Below, one piece after another: positions 57,488 through 64,000 of a stretch of 64,000 bases of DNA. How positions within the stretch are numbered: position 1 is the stretch's first letter; the number at the start of each line of letters is the position of its first letter. A program made the translations under genes and the position numbers. The stretch covers positions 62,001-126,000 of the forward strand of contig NZ_JACHZF010000012.1 in the NCBI RefSeq assembly GCF_014193375.1. Direction: 5' to 3'. The stretch comes from Halomonas campaniensis. GTDB taxonomy: Bacteria > Pseudomonadota > Gammaproteobacteria > Pseudomonadales > Halomonadaceae. The notes under the pieces are model-generated. The model was not told the origin of the DNA and made no database searches. It saw only the letters and a list, made by a program, of their open reading frames with translations.

Positions 57488-58639
57488 ATGACCAGTGACA
57501 CCCGCATCGGCCCCATCGCCCTGCCCGACACCCGCGCCCGCCATGTCATCCAGCAGCTGCTCGAGGGTTCCGGTGTCGCCCTCAACGGCGACGCCCCCCA
57601 GGACCTGCGGATCTACCACCCGGAGTTCTTCTCCCGGGTGCTGCGCCAGGGCACGCTCGGCCTGGGCGAGGCCTACATGGATGGCTGGTGGGAGTGCGAG
57701 CGGATCGACGAGATGGCCTGCCGGCTGCTGCGCCACGGCCTCGGCGAGCGTGCCCACACGACCACCGAGCGGCTGAAGTATCGCCTGCAGTCCGGCTTCT
57801 TCAACCTGCAGAGCAAGGCGCGCGCCTACATCGTCGGCGAGGCCCATTATGACCTCGGCAATGACCTCTTCGAGCGGATGCTCGACCCCACCATGTGCTA
57901 CTCCTGCGGCTACTGGAAGCAGGCCGAGACGCTCCACCAGGCGCAGCTGGCCAAGCTGGAGCTCGCCTGCCGCAAGCTCCAGCTCAGCCCTGGCATGCGG
58001 GTGCTGGATATCGGCTGCGGCTGGGGAAGCTTCGCCGAGCATGCCGCCCGCCATCACGGCGTCGAGGTGACCGGCATCACCATCTCCCGGGAACAGGCGG
58101 AACTCGCCCGGCAGCGCTGCCACGGGCTGCCCGTGGAGATCCGGCTGCAGGACTACCGCGACCTGGAAGGGCACTACGACCGCGTGGTCTCCATCGGCAT
58201 GTTCGAGCATGTGGGGCACCGCAACTACGCCACCTACTTCCAGACCATCGAGCGGCTCCTCGACGAGACGGGACTCCTCCTGCTGCATACCATCGGCTCC
58301 AACAGCTCGGAGATCAGCGCCGACCCCTGGGTGAACAAGTACATCTTCCCCAACGGGGTGCTGCCCTCGGCCATGCACATCGCAAGGGCCAGCGAGGACT
58401 TCCTGCTGATGGAGGACTGGCAGAACCTCGGCCCCGACTACGACCCCACCCTGATGGCCTGGCTCGAGAACTTCGACGCCCGCTGGAACGAGGTGGCGGC
58501 GAACTACAACGAGCGCACCCGGCGGATGTTCCGCTACTACCTGTCGGTCTGCGCCGGCGCCTTCCGCTCACGGGACCTCCAGCTCTGGCAGGTGGTCTTC
58601 TCTCGCGGCCGCCGCGGCCGCTACGACGCCCCGCGCTGA
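57488..58639 (+). CDS. cfa: Cyclopropane-fatty-acyl-phospholipid synthase
   Basis: Adds a methylene from SAM across double bonds of membrane phospholipids, typically in stationary phase or under acid and salt stress. 383 residues, one more than the enteric enzyme. The N-terminal helical domain includes GLGEAYMDGWWECERIDE. The SAM-binding motif VLDIGCGWGSFAEHAARHHG, the catalytic region ISREQAELA, SIGMFEHVGHRNY and DPWVNKYIFPNGVLPS follow. Divergent from the thiamine-binding gene. Confidence 0.95.
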   Translation: MTSDTRIGPIALPDTRARHVIQQLLEGSGVALNGDAPQDLRIYHPEFFSRVLRQGTLGLGEAYMDGWWECERIDEMACRLLRHGLGERAHTTTERLKYRLQSGFFNLQSKARAYIVGEAHYDLGNDLFERMLDPTMCYSCGYWKQAETLHQAQLAKLELACRKLQLSPGMRVLDIGCGWGSFAEHAARHHGVEVTGITISREQAELARQRCHGLPVEIRLQDYRDLEGHYDRVVSIGMFEHVGHRNYATYFQTIERLLDETGLLLLHTIGSNSSEISADPWVNKYIFPNGVLPSAMHIARASEDFLLMEDWQNLGPDYDPTLMAWLENFDARWNEVAANYNERTRRMFRYYLSVCAGAFRSRDLQLWQVVFSRGRRGRYDAPR

Positions 58640-58890
58640 TCCCTTCCTTCCCCCACCGAACCGCAACGGCGGATGCATCAGCTCGCATGGCCGCGCGCCC
58701 CTGAACGATGCCAGGCCTCAGCCGCCCTTGTCGGCGATGTCCTACACCGCTGGAAGGATATGACTGACGGGTCAGACGGCGTATCATGAAGCGCTTAATA
58801 AGGGCAGAAGCCCAGCGCCCGCCGAACAGCCATGGCGGGGGCGAATAACGAGAACAGACCTGTACGCAGCAGGGAACATAGGACACCCGC

Positions 58891-59805
58891 ATGACGTCAC
58901 GACATGTCATGCCGGGTGGGGGAATGGCAGCCGCCGGCATACCGGCCGAACTGGCCGACCGCCTGCCCGGCGTGATCTTCCAGTTGCACCGTCGTCATGA
59001 CGGCCACCTGCACTTCCCCTATCTGGCCGGCAGCGGACTCCGCCTGATCGGCATCTCTCCGGAGCGGCTTGCCGAGGATGCCAGGCCCGCCCTCGAACGC
59101 CTCGACGACGCCGACTTCCCCCGGCTGATGGCGGCCATCGAGCGTTCCGTCAACGGCATGACCCCCATCGCTACCAAGTTCCGGCTGCGCGTCAAGGGAC
59201 ATGGCGTGAGCTGGATCGCCATGCGGGCCCAGCCCGGCCCGGTCGCGACCGGCGTGCTCTGGCACGGCATGCTGCTCGATGTCTCCGAGCAGGTCGCCGA
59301 GGAGGCTCGCCTGCGCCGTCTCTCCGACACCGATGACCTGACCGGCAGCGCCAACCGTCGCAAGCTGATGGACCGGCTGGACGAGGAGATCTCGCTGAGC
59401 AACCGGCACGGTACGCCACTGTCGCTGATGATGCTCGACATCGACCACTTCAAGCGGATCAACGACACCCATGGGCACCTGCAGGGCGACGAGGTGCTCA
59501 AGTCCCTGGCGGAGACCTGCCGCCAGGCACTGCGCGAGGAGGACCTGGTGGCGCGGCTCGGCGGCGAGGAGTTTGCCCTGCTGCTGCCGCTGACGCCCCA
59601 GTCGCGCTGCCATGGCCTCGCCGAGCGGCTTCGTCGGCGCATCGCCCAGCACGACTTCGGGCTCGAGGGCACGCCGGTGACGGTCAGCATCGGCATCGCC
59701 GAACATCGGATCGGCGACAGTCGCGACGCCCTGATCGCCCGCGCCGACCTCCACCTCTACGCTGCCAAGCGTGGCGGCAGGAACCGGGTCATCGCCATGG
59801 ACTAG
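58891..59805 (+). CDS. Diguanylate cyclase with N-terminal PAS domain
   Basis: 304 residues, no membrane segment. A PAS-like sensor region (about 20-130) ends in VLWHGMLLDVSEQ. The GGDEF domain follows from DLTGSANRRKLMDRL. The active-site motif is GGEEF, which is catalytically competent. The inhibitory I-site RxxD (REED) lies exactly five residues upstream, so product feedback is expected. MLDIDHFKRINDTHGHLQGDEVL holds the metal Asp. It should make c-di-GMP in response to an intracellular cue. A TATCAT at 58785 may be its -10. Its stop overlaps the next gene on the other strand by four bases. Confidence 0.93.
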   Translation: MTSRHVMPGGGMAAAGIPAELADRLPGVIFQLHRRHDGHLHFPYLAGSGLRLIGISPERLAEDARPALERLDDADFPRLMAAIERSVNGMTPIATKFRLRVKGHGVSWIAMRAQPGPVATGVLWHGMLLDVSEQVAEEARLRRLSDTDDLTGSANRRKLMDRLDEEISLSNRHGTPLSLMMLDIDHFKRINDTHGHLQGDEVLKSLAETCRQALREEDLVARLGGEEFALLLPLTPQSRCHGLAERLRRRIAQHDFGLEGTPVTVSIGIAEHRIGDSRDALIARADLHLYAAKRGGRNRVIAMD

Positions 59806-60470
59806 GAGGCGTCGGGGCGCCCGGCCAGATGCCGTAGGAACCACCTCGCCGCCTTCGCCTCCACCGTCTCCAAAGTGCCGGGCTCCTCGAAGAGGTGCGT
59901 GGCACCGGGCACAATCAGCAGTTCGCAGGCGCAGCTCATGCGCGCCATGGCCGCCTCGTTCAGTGTGATCACCTGGCCATCCCGGCCACCCACCAGCAGC
60001 AGGGTCGGCGCCCGTACTTCGGGCAGGGCCTCATCGGCCAGATCCGGCCGCCCACCCCGTGAGACCACCGCCCCGACGCGTTCCGGCCGGCGGGCCGCCG
60101 CGACCAGCGCCGCCGCCGCGCCGGTGCTGGCGCCGAACAGGCCGATGGGCAGGCCACGGGTGAGTGGCTGCTCCGCCACCCAGTCCACGGCCCCGGTCAT
60201 GCGGGATCCGATCAGCGGGATATCGAAGCGCAAGGCACGGGTCTGCTCGTCGATCAGGCTCTCCTCCGCCGTCAGCAGGTCGAACAGCAGGGTGGCCAGC
60301 CCCTGCTGGGCCAGGTGCAGGGCCACCCGGCGGTTGCGCACGCTGAACCGGCTGCTGCCGCTGCCATGGGCAAACACCACGATACCCGCGGCGGCCTCGG
60401 GCAGCAGCAGGTCGCCCTCCAGGCGGACACCGGCGGTAGACACCTCCACGGCATGCTGGACCAGCGACAT
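59802..60470 (-). CDS. Dienelactone hydrolase-like alpha/beta hydrolase
   Basis: 222 residues with an alpha/beta-hydrolase triad: nucleophile Ser in LFGASTGAAAAL (GxSxG), Asp in LLLVGGRDGQV and His in VPGATHLFEEPG. VVFAHGSGSSRFSVRNRRVA provides the oxyanion loop. Cytoplasmic, with no signal peptide. The physiological ester substrate is unknown. The ATG at 60470 gives the expected family N-terminus. Confidence 0.85.
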   Translation of the reverse strand: MSLVQHAVEVSTAGVRLEGDLLLPEAAAGIVVFAHGSGSSRFSVRNRRVALHLAQQGLATLLFDLLTAEESLIDEQTRALRFDIPLIGSRMTGAVDWVAEQPLTRGLPIGLFGASTGAAAALVAAARRPERVGAVVSRGGRPDLADEALPEVRAPTLLLVGGRDGQVITLNEAAMARMSCACELLIVPGATHLFEEPGTLETVEAKAARWFLRHLAGRPDAS

Positions 60471-60623
60471 GGCAGCCCCTCCCGTTGGCACCGGCGGGCG
60501 CCGGTGATCTGCTGAAGTGTAGCCAGCCGCGATGACGCCGCGCCAACCCACGGGACAGGGAGCCGCCCGGCGGCTACACTGGACAGCCAACCAGTACCCC
60601 AACCCGGCAGGGAGCGCCACGCC

Positions 60624-62582
<1,959 letters not shown>

Positions 62583-62594
<12 letters not shown>

Positions 62595-63221
62595 GCCCCG
62601 GCGCTGCAGCCGGCGCATCAGCAGGTGCACGGGCAGGTAGAGCAGCACGGGCCAGAGGCCCATCAGCGCGACCAGGTAGAGCAGCGGGTCCAGCAGCGTC
62701 TGTGGCTCGCTGCCGAAGGGGCCCTGCACCCAGTTGATGTTGCGCTGGGGGTCGGTCAACAGGAAGCTCGCCGGCACCACCAGCCAGGTCAGCCCGGCCT
62801 GGCAGGCCAGCGCCCGCCGGTCATAGCCCAGCCGCCACACCGCAAGCCCCGCCACCGGTGGCAGGATCAGGTGATAGAGGGACAGCAACCGGGTCAGCAG
62901 CGGCTGGCCCGCATCGAACATGTACTCGGTGCCACCGATGGGGTGCCAGCCGGTCAGGGCCGCCGTGCCCACGTCCAGCGCCCACAGCGTCCCGACCACG
63001 GCCACCGCCAGCCACTGCATGGAGAGCAGCAGGCGGCTCTCCCGCCACAGGCCGACCAGCAGCAGGAAGTTGGCCAGGTTGCACAGCCAGAAGTAGTTCT
63101 GGGGCCCCAGCAGGAGCCAGAAGGTGGGCGCCCAGGCGACGATCCAGCCGGTGAAGGCAAGCTTGAGCCAGAGGGGCAGGGCCGCGGATGGCAGGCCTTC
63201 CCGGGACAGGCGCTGCTTCAC
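62583..63221 (-). CDS. Unknown multi-spanning membrane protein coupled to the TyrR-like regulator
   Basis: 212 residues with six to seven hydrophobic segments, for example FTGWIVAWAPTFWLLLG, NYFWLCNLANFLLLVGLW, WLAVAVVGTLWALDVG and LYHLILPPVAGLAVWRLG. Aromatic- and Trp-rich; ends in a basic tail (LLMRRLQRRGLLR). Translation starts at GTG (63221), with GGAGGGAG upstream, and overlaps the regulator stop as GTGA. I do not recognise the family. Coupling to a TyrR-type regulator hints at a role in aromatic amino acid metabolism or transport, but it resembles no known permease. Confidence 0.7.
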
Positions 63222-64000
63222 GCTCCCTCCCCGCCGATCCCGTGGCGCCTCAGCTTGTTGGCAATGGTGGTATGGGAGACCCCCAGTCGCCGGGCGAGCT
63301 GGCGACTCGAGGGGGTGCTGCGGATAGAGCGACTCGAGCACCCGCCGCTCCACCTCGCCGAGGATCTCGGCCAGCGACCCCTCGAGGGGGAGGCCGGCCA
63401 GGCACGCGGCCTCACCGGCATCGGGCAGGCGCAGGTGCCCGGGGTCGATGACCCCGCCCTCGCACAGCGAGACGGCCTGGAAGAGCACGTTCTCCAGCTG
63501 GCGGACATTGCCCGGCCAGGAGTAGGCGCCCAGTCGAGCCAGGGCCGCGCCCGAGAGGGCCGGCAGCTCGCAGCCGATCTGGCGAGCCGCACGATCGACG
63601 AAGTGCTCGGCCAGGGCGGGGATGCCGTCGCGGCAATCCCGCAGCGGCGGCACCATCAGGGAGAGGACGTTGAGGCGATGGAAGAGATCCTGGCGGAAGC
63701 GCCCCTCGGCACACAGCCGCGGCAGGTCCTGCTGGGTCGCGCAGATCACGCGCACGTCGAGCCACGTCTCCTCGTCGCTGCCCACCCGCCGGAAGCCGCC
63801 ATCCTGCAGGAAGCGCAGCAGCTTGACCTGCAGCCGCGGGCTCATCTCGCCCACCTCGTCGAGGAAGATGGTGCCCCCGGCGGTCAGCTCCAGCAGGCCG
63901 AGCTTGCCCTCGGGGCGGGCTCCCTCGAAGGCCCCGGGCGCGTAGCCGAACAGCTCGGTCTCGGCCATGGATTCCGGCAGCCCGGCACAGTTGAGCGCCA
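63218..64000 (-). CDS. TyrR/PhhR-family sigma-54-type regulator, C-terminal part, frameshifted (runs off the right edge)
   Basis: Regulator of aromatic amino acid genes. The AAA+ domain is visible: FGYAPGAFEGARPEGKLGLLELTAGGTIFLDEVGEM, FRRVGSDEETWLDVRVICATQQ, the sensor NVLSLMVPPLRD and SWPGNVRQLENV. GAFEGA stands where sigma-54 activators have GAFTGA. The helix-turn-helix SSRQLARRLGVSHTTIANKL is intact but in another frame: a C5 run (63311-63315) holds one base more than needed after QHP. Read literally, the regulator loses its DNA-binding helix and fuses to the next membrane protein. The frame is restored by removing one base, and the stop then overlaps the next GTG. Upstream portion is outside the window. 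Confidence 0.85.

Overview
The window is about 64 kb of a GC-rich bacterial chromosome. Gene content and protein style (a phasin for polyhydroxyalkanoate granules, urease with a urea ABC transporter, TctABC-type tricarboxylate transport, Hda, purMN, ribE, fRMsr, YaiO/HEAT/glycosyltransferase genes) fit a halophilic gammaproteobacterium of the Halomonas group. This assignment is inferred from protein character only; no rRNA gene is present. Genes are dense, intergenic gaps are mostly under 250 bp, and I see no prophage, integrase, insertion-sequence transposase or CRISPR array.

Layout, left to right. 1-5.3 kb: the 5' end of a purine permease gene, ribE, a terminator-bearing leader in front of metNI, metQ, a free methionine-(R)-sulfoxide reductase and two identical tRNA-Val(GAC) genes. 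5.3-9.4 kb: glpK, glpR and glpD with GlpR-type operators. 9.5-14.3 kb: a PhnD-PhnC-PhnE-PhnE importer and an endonuclease/exonuclease/phosphatase-fold protein. 14.3-27 kb: housekeeping genes (fumC, phasin, hda, AI-2E-type permease, purMN, dcd, an Mrp/ApbC ATPase, arfB) with a REPIN repeat, a long coiled-coil protein and a degenerate pseudouridine synthase.

27-32.2 kb: a tightly coupled five-gene operon on the minus strand. It encodes a soluble GAF/PAS histidine kinase, a stand-alone receiver, a YaiO-type outer-membrane barrel, a membrane-anchored HEAT-repeat protein and a processive GT2 glycosyltransferase. It looks like an exopolysaccharide synthesis/export machine run by a phosphorelay and is the best candidate here for a poorly described system. 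32.4-35.5 kb: YihY, LapA-domain, phospholipase-D-fold and small His-rich membrane proteins.

35.5-47 kb: a complete urea module, ureDABCEFG and urtABCDE, all on the minus strand. Each operon has a GG-N10-GC sigma-54 promoter element, and urtA has two NtrC-like palindromes upstream, so nitrogen limitation probably switches on uptake and hydrolysis together. 47-53 kb: tctCBA with a DcuS/DcuR-like two-component pair and a palindromic operator. 53-64 kb: SUMT, an SNF-family symporter, hppD with a TyrR/PhhR-like box, a thiamine-binding protein, cfa, a diguanylate cyclase, a dienelactone-hydrolase-like protein, a RecQ-family helicase, an unknown membrane protein and, running off the right edge, a TyrR/PhhR-family regulator whose DNA-binding helix is cut off by a one-base frameshift in a C5 run.
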